NCBI RefSeq assembly: GCF_003044185.1 | Contig: NZ_PYYB01000001.1 | Coordinates: 2,686,978 to 2,750,977, forward strand | DNA from: Paraconexibacter algicola | GTDB taxonomy: Bacteria; Actinomycetota; Thermoleophilia; Solirubrobacterales; Solirubrobacteraceae | Direction: 5' to 3' | Length of the DNA: 64,000 bases | Shown: in pieces, positions 43,283-51,129 of the stretch | Position numbering within the stretch: position 1 is the first letter of the stretch | Layout of the letters: every line of letters begins with the position of its first letter | The notes under the pieces: model-generated | What the model saw: only the letters and a program-made list of their open reading frames with translations | What the model was told of the DNA's origin: nothing | Database searches by the model: none | Program-made: the position numbers and the translations under genes

Positions 43283-43823
43283 GCGGACGGTCGCGGTCGG
43301 CGCCGGGGAAGAGCACGTAGCTCAGCGCGATCACGCCCCAGACACCGACGACCGTCCCGACGCGCGGGAACCAGGACTCGAGCCCCTCGGTGCGGGCGGC
43401 GTCGCCGACGAGCGCGATCGCACCGGCGATCAGCGCGCAGGTGATCGCCCCCGCGAGGACGGCGTGCAGCCACAGCCGCCACTCGTACGCGGCCCGCGCG
43501 GGGCCGCCGCGCGGCGGCTTCGGCGGCTTCGGGCCGTCGGCCAGGCGGTGGGCGGCGTGCGCGTCGGCGCGCCGCACGAGCCGGTGCCCGAAGGCGATCG
43601 AGAAGCCGATGTAGGCGGCGGCGAGCCCGTGGGAGGCGTTCGCGGTGGCGCCGCCGCGCAGGTCGGCGACGGTGGCGGCCAGGAGGACGACGTCGACGAG
43701 CGGGGCGGCGACGAGCAGCGCGGTGGAGAGCCGGCGGCGGCGCAGCACGTAGCGGGCGAGGAGTCCGGCGGCGAGGACGACCCAGAAGCCGATCTCGCAG
43801 GCGATGATGACGGCGTAGAGCAC
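43260..43823 (-). CDS. YmcC-like membrane protein
   Basis: This 187-residue protein has about five membrane helices. The N-terminus (IIACEIGFWVVLAAGLLARYVLRRRRLS) and the central AADLRGGATANASHGLAAAYIGFSIAFGHR-like segment resemble the Bacillus YmcC family of unknown function. A Pro/Lys linker (PKPPKPPRGG) separates the two halves. GTG 43823 is preceded by TAGAAC (43830-43835), 6 nt upstream. It is divergent from a TetR regulator with a palindrome between them, so it is the likely target of that regulator. Confidence 0.75.
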   Translation of the reverse strand: MLYAVIIACEIGFWVVLAAGLLARYVLRRRRLSTALLVAAPLVDVVLLAATVADLRGGATANASHGLAAAYIGFSIAFGHRLVRRADAHAAHRLADGPKPPKPPRGGPARAAYEWRLWLHAVLAGAITCALIAGAIALVGDAARTEGLESWFPRVGTVVGVWGVIALSYVLFPGADRDRPPSRTSPG

Positions 43824-43833
43824 TCCCCTGTTC

Positions 43834-43849
43834 TAGCACGACTGCGCTA
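43834..43849. promoter_or_regulatory. Candidate TetR operator
   Basis: The imperfect palindrome TAGCACGACTGCGCTA lies between divergent starts 43823 and 43863. It overlaps the minus-strand -10 (TAGAAC) and abuts the plus-strand TAAAAA. Binding there would block both promoters. Confidence 0.55.
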
Positions 43850-43862
43850 AAAAGAAACCCGG

Positions 43863-44408
43863 ATGCCGAAGATCGTCGACCACGACGCCCGCCGCCGCGA
43901 GATCGCGCAGGCGCTCTGGGCGCTCCTGCGCCGCGAGGGACCCGCCGCCGTGACGCTGCGGCGCGTCGCCGCCGAGGCGGGCTGGTCGCTGGGCGCCGTG
44001 CGCCACTACTTCGCCTCCCACGACGCGCTGCTCGTCCACGCGATGGAGCTCGTCATCACCCGCGTGGGGGAGCGGATCGCCGCGCTCGGGCCCGACCCCG
44101 AACCGCTCGCGATCCTCGAGGAGACGCTGCCGCTGGACGACGAGCGTCGAGCGGAGGCGCAGGTCTGGCTGGCCTTCACCGCGGTCGCGCTGAGCGACCC
44201 CGACCTGCGGGCGCTCCGCGACCGCACCCACGTCGCGCTGCGCGGGCTGTGCGTCCGCGTCGCGGGTGGCGACGCGGCCCGCGGAGAGCTGCTGCACGCC
44301 GCCGTCGACGGGCTCGCCCTGCACGCCCTGCTCGACCCGGCGGTGACCACGCCGGACCGCCAGCGAGCGCTGCTGCGCGCCGCCGTCGCCCGCGCGCAGG
44401 AGGCCTAG
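43863..44408 (+). CDS. TetR family transcriptional regulator
   Basis: This 181-residue regulator has a classic N-terminal TetR helix-turn-helix (ALWALLRREGPAAVTLRRVAAEAGWSLGAVRHYFASHDALL) and a helical ligand-binding C-terminal half. The C-terminal pattern (AQVWLAFTAVALSDPDLRALRD) resembles the BetI/TetR_C_6 type. It is divergent from the YmcC-like gene, and the 39-base gap holds a palindrome suited to autoregulation. The ligand is unknown. Its stop overlaps the convergent gene by 4 nt. Confidence 0.9.
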   Translation: MPKIVDHDARRREIAQALWALLRREGPAAVTLRRVAAEAGWSLGAVRHYFASHDALLVHAMELVITRVGERIAALGPDPEPLAILEETLPLDDERRAEAQVWLAFTAVALSDPDLRALRDRTHVALRGLCVRVAGGDAARGELLHAAVDGLALHALLDPAVTTPDRQRALLRAAVARAQEA

Positions 44409-45160
44409 ACGGCCGAGGTCGCCTTCTCGCGCTCGGGCACGGGGTCCGGCGTCTCCTCCGGCGTCGCGGGCACCGCGAACCGCCCGGCGACCGACTCCGA
44501 GAGCTTCCCCTTCGCGAGCGAACGCAGGAAGCCGTGCGTGACGATCACGTGGATCCGCGACTGCGTGTTGGCGTACAGGAACTTGCTGAGGCTGTGGGCG
44601 ATCGCCGGGTAGAAGTTCGCGACCTCGACGTCGACGTGCATCATCGACTTCCCCGGCAGGACCGACGGCAGTCGCTGGACGTCGAGCTCGAGGTAGCCGT
44701 CGCCGCCGCGGCCGCCCGGCGCGACGAGGATGCCCTTCTCGATGCGCCACCGCACGATCCCGCGGTTGCTGTCCATCTCGTACTCGGGGGCGCAGAAGCT
44801 CAGCAGCCGCAGCGGCGAGCGCACGAGCACGACGTGCCGCTCGCGCTCGGTGTACTCGACGCGGATCAGGCCGAGCGACACGCGCGTGAGGAACGCCCAG
44901 TAGGTGCGGGCGAGCCGCTCGAGGTGCACCGGGTTCCACAGCCGCGCGAAGTCCTCGTCGCTGAGGGTGACGTCGGCGCCCTGGATCGAACGCACGGCGC
45001 CGGACGGCGCGATCTCGGTGCGGTCGTAGGGCCGGCCGATCACCGTGCTGCCGAACCGCTTCTCCCGGTTGAGGATGCGGCTGGCGCCGAGCACGAAGAC
45101 GACGAAGGCCCCGACGAGGGAGCCGACGAGGGCGAGCAGGACCGCGTACGGGCGTCGCAT
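44405..45160 (-). CDS. Membrane-anchored protein of unknown function
   Basis: This 251-residue protein has a single N-terminal membrane anchor (residues about 6-26, then SRILNREKRFG). A soluble mixed alpha/beta domain of about 200 residues follows (DFARLWNPVHLERLARTYWAFLTRVSLGLI, FYPAIAHSLSKFLYANTQSRIHVIVTHGFLRSLAKG). The family is not recognised. The C-terminus is charged and probably disordered. ATG 45160 has TAGCCT (45169-45174) ending 8 nt upstream. Confidence 0.72.
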   Translation of the reverse strand: MRRPYAVLLALVGSLVGAFVVFVLGASRILNREKRFGSTVIGRPYDRTEIAPSGAVRSIQGADVTLSDEDFARLWNPVHLERLARTYWAFLTRVSLGLIRVEYTERERHVVLVRSPLRLLSFCAPEYEMDSNRGIVRWRIEKGILVAPGGRGGDGYLELDVQRLPSVLPGKSMMHVDVEVANFYPAIAHSLSKFLYANTQSRIHVIVTHGFLRSLAKGKLSESVAGRFAVPATPEETPDPVPEREKATSAV

Positions 45161-45183
45161 CGCTCTCGAGGCTACAACGCCCC

Positions 45184-46098
45184 TCACGCCTCCTGCAGTG
45201 CCGCCCGGACCGCGGCGTCGAACCCGAGCGGCGCGTCGTTGAGCCCGGCGGGGGGCGGTCGCCGCACGACCGTCTCCGCGCTGAGGCCGTCGACGAGCGG
45301 CCGGACGAGCCCGGTCTCGATCGGCGTGAACAGGCTCACCCAGTAGGAGGAGAGCCGTGGGGTCATCACCGGGATCGGCACGATCGTCGGCGGACGCCGG
45401 TCCGCGACGTCGGCGAAGCGGCGCATCATCTCCCGGTAGCTGAGCACGTCGGCGCCGCCGAGCTCGACCTCGGCGGGCGGGTCCTCCCAGGTGGCGAGGC
45501 GCGCGAGCGTCGCGGTGACGTCGGCGATCGCGACGGGCTGCGAGCGCGTCTCGACCCAGCGCGGGGTGAGCATCACCGGCAGGCGGCGCGCGAGGTGGCT
45601 GAGGATCTCGAACGACGCGCTGCCCGCCCCGATGACCATCGCGGCGCGCACGTGCACGACGCCCGGCACGTGGCGGCGCAGGGCGACGGCGGTGTCGGCG
45701 CGGCTGCGGAGGTGCTCGGAGTCCTCGGTGTCCCCGCCCTCCAGCCCTCCGAGGTAGACGACCCGATCGACGCCCGCCTGCGCGGCGGCGCGGCCGAAGG
45801 TGTCGGCGGCGCGCTTGTCGCGGTCGGCGAACGAGCTCGTGGAGCCGCTGCCGCGGCCCATCGAGTGCACGAGGTAGTAGGCGGCGTCGACCCCGTCCAG
45901 CGCGGCGTCGAGGCCGGTCCCGGTGAGGACGTCGCCCTCGACGACCTCGACCTGCTCGGGGAACCGCGAGCGGCGCTGCGGTGACGCGTCGCGCACAAGG
46001 CAGCGGACGTGGTGGCCCGCCTCGAGGAGGACGGGCAGCAGCTGTCCGCCGACGTAGCCGGTGGCGCCGGTGAGGAGGATGGTCAGGGGAGGGGTCAC
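45184..46098 (-). CDS. NAD(P)-binding protein, NmrA/atypical SDR family
   Basis: This 304-residue protein starts with the atypical SDR cofactor motif ILLTGATGYVGGQLLPVLLEAGH. It then has VEVVEGDVL, AAYYLVHSMG and VVYLGGLEG, a pattern of proteins related to NmrA and complex-I subunit NDUFA9. These often act as redox sensors or epimerase-like enzymes. The catalytic YxxxK is not obvious. GTG 46098 is preceded by a perfect 8-bp hairpin (46108-46126) only 9 nt upstream, which could control expression. It is divergent from a MerR-DICT regulator, a likely controller. Confidence 0.85.
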   Translation of the reverse strand: MTPPLTILLTGATGYVGGQLLPVLLEAGHHVRCLVRDASPQRRSRFPEQVEVVEGDVLTGTGLDAALDGVDAAYYLVHSMGRGSGSTSSFADRDKRAADTFGRAAAQAGVDRVVYLGGLEGGDTEDSEHLRSRADTAVALRRHVPGVVHVRAAMVIGAGSASFEILSHLARRLPVMLTPRWVETRSQPVAIADVTATLARLATWEDPPAEVELGGADVLSYREMMRRFADVADRRPPTIVPIPVMTPRLSSYWVSLFTPIETGLVRPLVDGLSAETVVRRPPPAGLNDAPLGFDAAVRAALQEA

Positions 46099-46107
46099 AG
46101 GGGCGGT

Positions 46108-46126
46108 ACGTGGCGGGGCGCCACGT
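46108..46126. promoter_or_regulatory. Palindrome between the NmrA-like and MerR-DICT genes
   Basis: ACGTGGCG and CGCCACGT pair perfectly around GGG, 9 bases before GTG 46098 on the minus strand. It could be a MerR-type operator or an RNA hairpin. Confidence 0.5.
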
Positions 46127-46228
46127 CGATGACCCCGGTTCCCGGAGTGCGCGTATCGCAATCACGAGGTGGATCGGTACGCTGACCTTCCACGTCGCGT
46201 TGAAGCTTTCGTTGATGTCTGAGGAGCC

Positions 46229-47119
46229 ATGACGCACGCCCGCACAGCCCAGGACGACGAGTCGCCCGTCGAGATCGGCCACGGTCTCGCCATCAAGGAC
46301 GTGGCCGAGGCCACCGGACTCGCCGCGGGCACCATCCGGATGTGGGAGCAGCGCTACGACTTCCCGGTCCCGCGGCGCACCGCCTCCGGCTACCGCCGCT
46401 ACAGCACCGCGGACGTCGAGACCCTGAAGACGGTCGTCGCGCTGCGCCAGCGCGGCCTGTCGGTGCCGGCCGCGATCGCGCGGGCCCGGGACACGGGGGG
46501 ACCGTCCGACCGGCCGTCGATCTACGCGGCGGTCGCCGGCAGCGACCCGTCCGCCCGGCCGCAGACCCTGCGCAAGTCGACCCTGATCGCGCTCTCGCGG
46601 GCGATCGAGCACGAGGCGCTCGCCCGCGCGGCCGGCCCGATCCTCGTCGGCGCGTTCCAGCGCACCCCGTTCTACCGGGACGTCGAGCCGCGCTACTCGC
46701 GGATCGCCGGCCAGGCCGACGCCGCGTTCGTGTTCGCCGACTTCGACGAGGTCCGTCACGAGCAGGGCCGGCCGTCGGAGATCCCGATCGACCCCCAGGA
46801 CGCCCTGGGCAACGAGTGGGCGGTCATCGTCGACTCGCCCGGCTACGCGGCGTGCCTGCTGGCCTGGGAGATCCCGGGCGACACGCAGCCCGGCGGGCCG
46901 CACGACCTCGGTCGCCGCTACGAGTCGCTGTGGACCGTCGACCCGGAGGTCACGCGGCGCGCGACGCACGTCGCCGCCCGGCTGGCGGGCCGCGCCGACC
47001 CGGCGTACGGGGCGCGGCTGGAGGAGCTCCTGCACGACCGGCCGATGGCGGTCGAGCAGCCCGCGCCGGCGCTCACGTCGCTGACCAACCGCGTGGTCGC
47101 GTACCTCGAGGAGGCCTGA
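46229..47119 (+). CDS. MerR-type regulator with DICT sensory domain
   Basis: This 296-residue protein has a MerR winged-helix domain at about residues 18-90 (AIKDVAEATGLAAGTIRMWEQRYDFPVPRRTASGYRRYS). The C-terminal region (LRKSTLIALSRAIEHEALARA, LVGAFQRTPFYRDVEPRYSRIA, AFVFADFDE) matches the DICT domain, a sensory module predicted to take part in light or two-component signalling. ATG 46229 has a GAGGAG Shine-Dalgarno at close spacing, so unlike many neighbours this transcript has a leader. It may regulate the divergent NmrA-like gene. Confidence 0.88.
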   Translation: MTHARTAQDDESPVEIGHGLAIKDVAEATGLAAGTIRMWEQRYDFPVPRRTASGYRRYSTADVETLKTVVALRQRGLSVPAAIARARDTGGPSDRPSIYAAVAGSDPSARPQTLRKSTLIALSRAIEHEALARAAGPILVGAFQRTPFYRDVEPRYSRIAGQADAAFVFADFDEVRHEQGRPSEIPIDPQDALGNEWAVIVDSPGYAACLLAWEIPGDTQPGGPHDLGRRYESLWTVDPEVTRRATHVAARLAGRADPAYGARLEELLHDRPMAVEQPAPALTSLTNRVVAYLEEA

Positions 47120-47124
47120 GCGCC

Positions 47125-48306
47125 CTAGAGGCGCTCGACGGCCACCTCCGCGCCCGCGGGCAGCTCCCCCTCGCCCATCGGCACGAGCGCGAGCGCGTCC
47201 GCGGCGAGCATCGACGTCATCACGTGCGATCCCTGCGGCCCGGTCGGGGTCGCGCGGTCGCCGTCGAGCGTCACGCGCACCATCTCGTCGCGGACCGCGT
47301 GCCGGGGCACCGCCCGGGTCAGGACCGCGGTGTCGCGCGGCGCCAGGGCCGGAGCCCCCTGGAGAACCAGCAGCGCCGGCCGTGCGAACAGCAGGAACGT
47401 GACCATCGCCGAGACCGGGTTGCCCGGCAGCCCGAGCACCAGCTGCTCCCCGCGCACGCCGAACCACGTGGGCTTGCCGGGACGGAGCGCCACGCGCCAG
47501 AACCGCTCCTCGACGCCGGCGGCGGCGAGCGCGTCCTTGACGTGGTCGTGCGCGCCGACCGACACGCCCCCGGTCGAGATCAGCACGTCGGCGTCGGCGA
47601 GCGCCTCGCGGATCGCGGCGCGCGTCGCCTCCGCGGTGTCCGGGGTGCGGGTGCGGGAGACGACCTCGCCGCCCGCCAGGGCGACGTACCCGGCCAGGGC
47701 GACGGCGTTGGAGTCGTGGATGCCGCCGGGCGGGAGCGGCTCGCCGATCGGGACGAGCTCGTCCCCGGTCGCGAGCAGCGCGACGCGCGGCCGCCGCGCG
47801 CACGTGACGTGCGCGACGCCCGCGGTGGCCGCGACGCCGAGCGCGGCCGGACCGAGCGTCGTGCCGGCCGGCACCGCGACGGTCCCGGCGCGCAGGTCCT
47901 CGCCGACGCCGCGGACGTTGCGGTCGGGGGTCGCCTCGTCGTGGACGGTCACGGTGCCGTCCGGGTGCTCCTCGGTGCGCTCGACCATGACGACGGCGTC
48001 GGCGCCGTCGGGGACCGCCGCACCGGTGGAGATCCGCACGGCGTCCCCGGGCCCGAGGGCGACCGCGGCGGGCGAGCCGGCGCGCGACTCGCCGACGATG
48101 CGCAGCCGGCGGTCGGCGGGCCCGGCGGCGACCGCGAAGCCGTCCATGGCGCTGTTGCGGAACGGCGGGACGTCCCCGCCGGCGCGCACGTCCCGGGCGA
48201 GCACGCGTCCGAGCGCCTGCGCGAGCGGCACCTCCTCGGTGCCCAGCGGGGTGACGGCGGCGAGCACCGCGGCGCGCGCCGCGTCGACGGGCAGGAGCGA
48301 GGTCAT
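47125..48306 (-). CDS. moeA: Molybdopterin molybdenumtransferase MoeA
   Basis: This 393-residue protein has the MoeA domains in order: VPPFRNSAMDGFAV at the start, ISTGAAVPDGADAVVMVE, then the MoCF-like domain with LLATGDELV, DSNAVALAGY, ISTGGVSVGAHDHV and LGLPGNPVSAMVTF. It inserts molybdenum into adenylylated molybdopterin. No other moa/mob gene is in the window. ATG 48306 has TAGATT (48313-48318) ending 6 nt upstream. Its promoter is back to back with that of the GGDEF-like gene. Confidence 0.95.
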   Translation of the reverse strand: MTSLLPVDAARAAVLAAVTPLGTEEVPLAQALGRVLARDVRAGGDVPPFRNSAMDGFAVAAGPADRRLRIVGESRAGSPAAVALGPGDAVRISTGAAVPDGADAVVMVERTEEHPDGTVTVHDEATPDRNVRGVGEDLRAGTVAVPAGTTLGPAALGVAATAGVAHVTCARRPRVALLATGDELVPIGEPLPPGGIHDSNAVALAGYVALAGGEVVSRTRTPDTAEATRAAIREALADADVLISTGGVSVGAHDHVKDALAAAGVEERFWRVALRPGKPTWFGVRGEQLVLGLPGNPVSAMVTFLLFARPALLVLQGAPALAPRDTAVLTRAVPRHAVRDEMVRVTLDGDRATPTGPQGSHVMTSMLAADALALVPMGEGELPAGAEVAVERL

Positions 48307-48356
48307 CTGCGCAATCTAGTGGCGCTCCGACCGCCCAGGCCGGTAGAACCCCGGCG

Positions 48357-49346
48357 ATGCGCGACGCGGACGCGAGCACCCGACGGCGTCCCCGCCCGGT
48401 CCCGGAAGCGCCCGTCGCACCGTACGCGCGCGGGACCGGCCTCGCGAAGGCGTGGCTGCTGGCGCTGGTGCAGGCGCTGCCGCTGCAGGACGCGGGCCGC
48501 GTCCCCGCCGCGACGCTCGGGGACGAGGCGCCCGCGCTGTGCCGGGCGATCTGCGCGGCGGTCACGGGCGACGAGGGCCTGCGCCGCCTCGACCTCGCCG
48601 GCGCCGACGCGGGGCTCGCCGCGCGCGTCCCCGCGATGACGGGCGCGCGGACGCCCGCCGCGCTGCACGAGGCGGTCGACGTGCTGCGGGAGGTGGTCCT
48701 GGGCGCGCTGCTCGGCGAGCTGCGCTCGCCGTCGGGCGCGGAGGTCGCGGCGCTCGCCGAGCGCGTGGCGCACGTCACCGCGGTCGTGACCGCCGGTGCG
48801 CTGGAGGCGCTCGAGGCGCCGGTCGCGCCGACGCAGGAGGCCGAGGACCCGGTCGCCGCCGCGCCGCCGGAGGGGGTCGTCTCGCTCCAGGACGTGCGGG
48901 GCGCGCGCTCCTCGTGGCGCGCGGCGGTCGAGCGGCGGCTCGAGCACCACGTCCGGGATCGCCGCCCGTTCACGCTGCTGCTGCTGGAGCTCGACGACCT
49001 GCACGTGCTGCTGGCGGCCCACGAGGCGGACGAGCTCGTCGGCGTCATCCACGAGCTGGAGCGCACGGTGCAGGCGCGCCTGTCACCGGGCGACCAGCTG
49101 GTCCGGGAGGAGCCGGGCCGCTACTGGGTGCTGCTGGGCGAGCCGGACGAGGCCGCGGCCCGCGAGATCGCGCGCGAGCTCGCCGCGGCGATCCGCGTCG
49201 GCGCCGTCCTGCAGGGTGCGGGGCTGACGGTGTCGGTCGGGGTGGCGGCGTGCCCGCGCGACGGCACGGCGGTCGACGCGCTGGCCGAGCGGGCCGACGA
49301 GGGCGTGTTCCTGGCCCGCGCCGCGGGCCTGCCCGTCACGGGCTGA
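48357..49346 (+). CDS. Degenerate GGDEF-domain protein
   Basis: This 329-residue soluble protein has an Ala-rich helical N-terminal half. The C-terminal half is built like a diguanylate-cyclase domain: RRPFTLLLLELDDLHVLL at the metal-binding strand, QLVREEPGRYWVLLGE where GG(D/E)EF should be, and LTVSVGVAACPRDGTAVDALAERAD at the end. The signature is replaced by EEPGR, so cyclase activity is unlikely and the domain may bind c-di-GMP or a protein partner. ATG 48357 has TAGAAC (48343-48348) ending 8 nt upstream. The 3' end overlaps the RlpA-like gene by 11 nt. Confidence 0.78.
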   Translation: MRDADASTRRRPRPVPEAPVAPYARGTGLAKAWLLALVQALPLQDAGRVPAATLGDEAPALCRAICAAVTGDEGLRRLDLAGADAGLAARVPAMTGARTPAALHEAVDVLREVVLGALLGELRSPSGAEVAALAERVAHVTAVVTAGALEALEAPVAPTQEAEDPVAAAPPEGVVSLQDVRGARSSWRAAVERRLEHHVRDRRPFTLLLLELDDLHVLLAAHEADELVGVIHELERTVQARLSPGDQLVREEPGRYWVLLGEPDEAAAREIARELAAAIRVGAVLQGAGLTVSVGVAACPRDGTAVDALAERADEGVFLARAAGLPVTG

Positions 49347-50043
49347 CGGGCGGCTCGTCGCGGACGCGGACCGCGCCGATGGTGTCGCTGGTGGTGAAGC
49401 CGAGCTCGCGCGCGGTGGCCGCGGTGAGGTCCCATGAGTGGCCGGCCCGGAACGGCCCGCGGTCGACGACCGGCACGGTGGCGGTCCGGCCGGCGTACAG
49501 GAGGTCGACGAGCGTCCCGCAGGGCAGCGTCCGGTGCGCGACCCCGGCCAGGCGTGGGGTGAGCGTCTGCCCGCACGCGGTCTGCCGGCCGTAGAGGCCG
49601 GGCCCGAAGAACGTCGCGCGTGCCGGCCGGTAGACGGTGATGCGCCGCGGGGCGGTGGCGGGGGAGGGCGCGCCGTCGGCGGCGATCGGCAGGGCGCGGA
49701 CGTCGAGGCGGCCGATGCGGTCGGTTCGCCAGCCGGTGCGGAACGCCGCGGAGGCGTCGGCGACCGTGCGGGTGAGCTCGATCCAGCCGCCCTCGGGCAG
49801 GCGGCGCTGCAGCACGACGGTGCGGCCGGCGAACCGCTCCTCGAGCGTGCCCTTGAACGTGAGGCGCCCGCCGAGCAGCTCGCTGCGGCGGGAGAGCAGG
49901 ACGCCCGCGGTGACCCCCTCGAGTGCCGGCGGGGCGGGCTCGTAGGAGACGCCGCCGGCGGGCTCCTGGGCGCGGGCGGGGGACGGCGTCGCGGCGACGG
50001 CCGCGAGGGCGAGGCAGGACGACAGGGTGCGACGGCGTGGCAT
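49336..50043 (-). CDS. Secreted RlpA-like double-psi beta-barrel protein
   Basis: This 235-residue protein has a signal peptide (SSCLALAAVAATPSPARAQ). A middle domain of about 100 residues is rich in beta strands, and the C-terminal RlpA-like double-psi beta barrel contains ATFFGPGLYGRQTACGQTLTP, LPCGTLVDLL and VPVVDRGPF with the conserved Asp. RlpA barrels bind or cleave denuded peptidoglycan at division sites. Two cysteines in the barrel may form a disulfide. A TAGGCT hexamer about 45 nt upstream implies a leadered transcript. Confidence 0.87.
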   Translation of the reverse strand: MPRRRTLSSCLALAAVAATPSPARAQEPAGGVSYEPAPPALEGVTAGVLLSRRSELLGGRLTFKGTLEERFAGRTVVLQRRLPEGGWIELTRTVADASAAFRTGWRTDRIGRLDVRALPIAADGAPSPATAPRRITVYRPARATFFGPGLYGRQTACGQTLTPRLAGVAHRTLPCGTLVDLLYAGRTATVPVVDRGPFRAGHSWDLTAATARELGFTTSDTIGAVRVRDEPPVSP

Positions 50044-50118
50044 GGGTCCCCGCGGACGCGCCCGCGGGGGCGGGTCCGACCGGGCCAGCCTATCGACGCC
50101 GCGGACGGCGCCGGTGGC

Positions 50119-50832
50119 TCAGGGGCGCGGGAGGCGGGACAGCACGCCCTTGGCGACCTGCCGCCCGATCCCGACGCCGAGCGTGGCGACCTCGCCGGCG
50201 GCCTGGATCGCCTGCGCGACGAGCTCGACGCCGCTCGGCGGCTCGGCGCGCTCGGGGGCGGGCGGCGGCGCGTCCTTCGGCGCGGGTGCGGGCTCCGGGC
50301 GGGCCATGACCGGCTCGACGCGCTTCGGGGTCGCGGTGGCGCGACCGGGCGCCGCGGTGGCGCGGCGGGCGGCCGGGGCGGGCTTGGGCTTCGCGGCCGT
50401 GCTCGGGCTGGCCTTCGCGGTGGTGGCGGGCGTGGGCTTCGCGGCGCCGACGGGCTTGGCCTTGGCGGCGCCTGCGGCCGGCTTGGTCTTCGCGGCCGGC
50501 TTGGCCTTCGCGGTGGGGGCGGGCTTGGCCTTCGCGGTGGCGGCCGGCCTGGCCTTGGCGGTCGGGGCGGTCTTGGCCTTCGCAGCAGCGGCCGGCTTGG
50601 CCTTCCCGGCGGCCGCCGGCTTGGCCTTCGCGGCGCCGGCGGCGGGCTTGGTCGTCGCCGCGCGCGCCGGGCGGCGGGCGGCGGGCGCGGCGGCCGGCTC
50701 CGCGGCGTCCTGCGCCGGACCGGACCCCGGGCGCTTGGTGCTGCGCCGCTGCGGACGCGTCCGGGAGAGCCCGGACAGGACGCCCGGCTGATCGTCGGGA
50801 CTCGGGGTCTTCGGCGGGGTCACGCGGTGCAT
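50119..50832 (-). CDS. Ala/Lys/Pro-rich repeat protein (histone-H1-like)
   Basis: This 237-residue protein is dominated by more than ten irregular repeats of an AKAKPA-type unit (residues about 60-150), strongly basic and disordered. The N-terminal part is Arg/Pro-rich. The only ordered-looking segment is the C-terminus (GVELVAQAIQAAGEVATLGVGIGRQVAKGVLSRL), an amphipathic or membrane-active helix. Such tails bind nucleic acid in other bacterial H1-like proteins. The C-terminal helix also recalls phasin-type tails, so a storage-granule role is possible. The start (ATG 50832) is provisional, with GTG 50823 as an alternative. Confidence 0.65.
   Translation of the reverse strand: MHRVTPPKTPSPDDQPGVLSGLSRTRPQRRSTKRPGSGPAQDAAEPAAAPAARRPARAATTKPAAGAAKAKPAAAGKAKPAAAAKAKTAPTAKARPAATAKAKPAPTAKAKPAAKTKPAAGAAKAKPVGAAKPTPATTAKASPSTAAKPKPAPAARRATAAPGRATATPKRVEPVMARPEPAPAPKDAPPPAPERAEPPSGVELVAQAIQAAGEVATLGVGIGRQVAKGVLSRLPRP
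50376..50640. repeat. Short tandem nucleotide repeats within the Ala/Lys-rich gene
   Basis: Irregular units containing GGCTTGGCCTTCGC recur on the plus strand and encode the AKAKP-type repeats on the minus strand. The region is prone to length variation. Confidence 0.7.
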
Positions 50833-50986
50833 GTTCCCATGCGAAGCGGGTATCCGCACGGCTCAAGACGCAGCGGCGCGGTGCCGAAACCGCGGGAAGG
50901 GCAGAACTCGTCCCCGCAACCTGAAACGAACCCGCGCGTTGGACGTAGAAGTCGATGAGGACGTGCGCGGCCAGGGCCGCGACGCC

Positions 50987-51014
50987 TTGACTTCACAAAG
51001 TAAAGCGGTACCAT
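50987..51014 (+). promoter_or_regulatory. Promoter of the principal sigma factor gene
   Basis: TTGACT (50987-50992), a 16-base spacer and TACCAT (51009-51014) form a near-consensus promoter within an unusually AT-rich patch. It predicts a leader of about 110 nt before the start at 51130. The remainder of the 297-base gap from 50833 holds only a small 6-bp hairpin (CGCGGT/ACCGCG). Confidence 0.7.
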
Positions 51015-51129
51015 GGAACATACGTTTGAGGTCTACGTTGGGCCACGTGACGGCCGAGCCGCCCTCGAACCAGTCGCACAGAGCACCATCCCGGGTCTCG
51101 CAGGACCCCGGTGAACGAAACGGACACTC

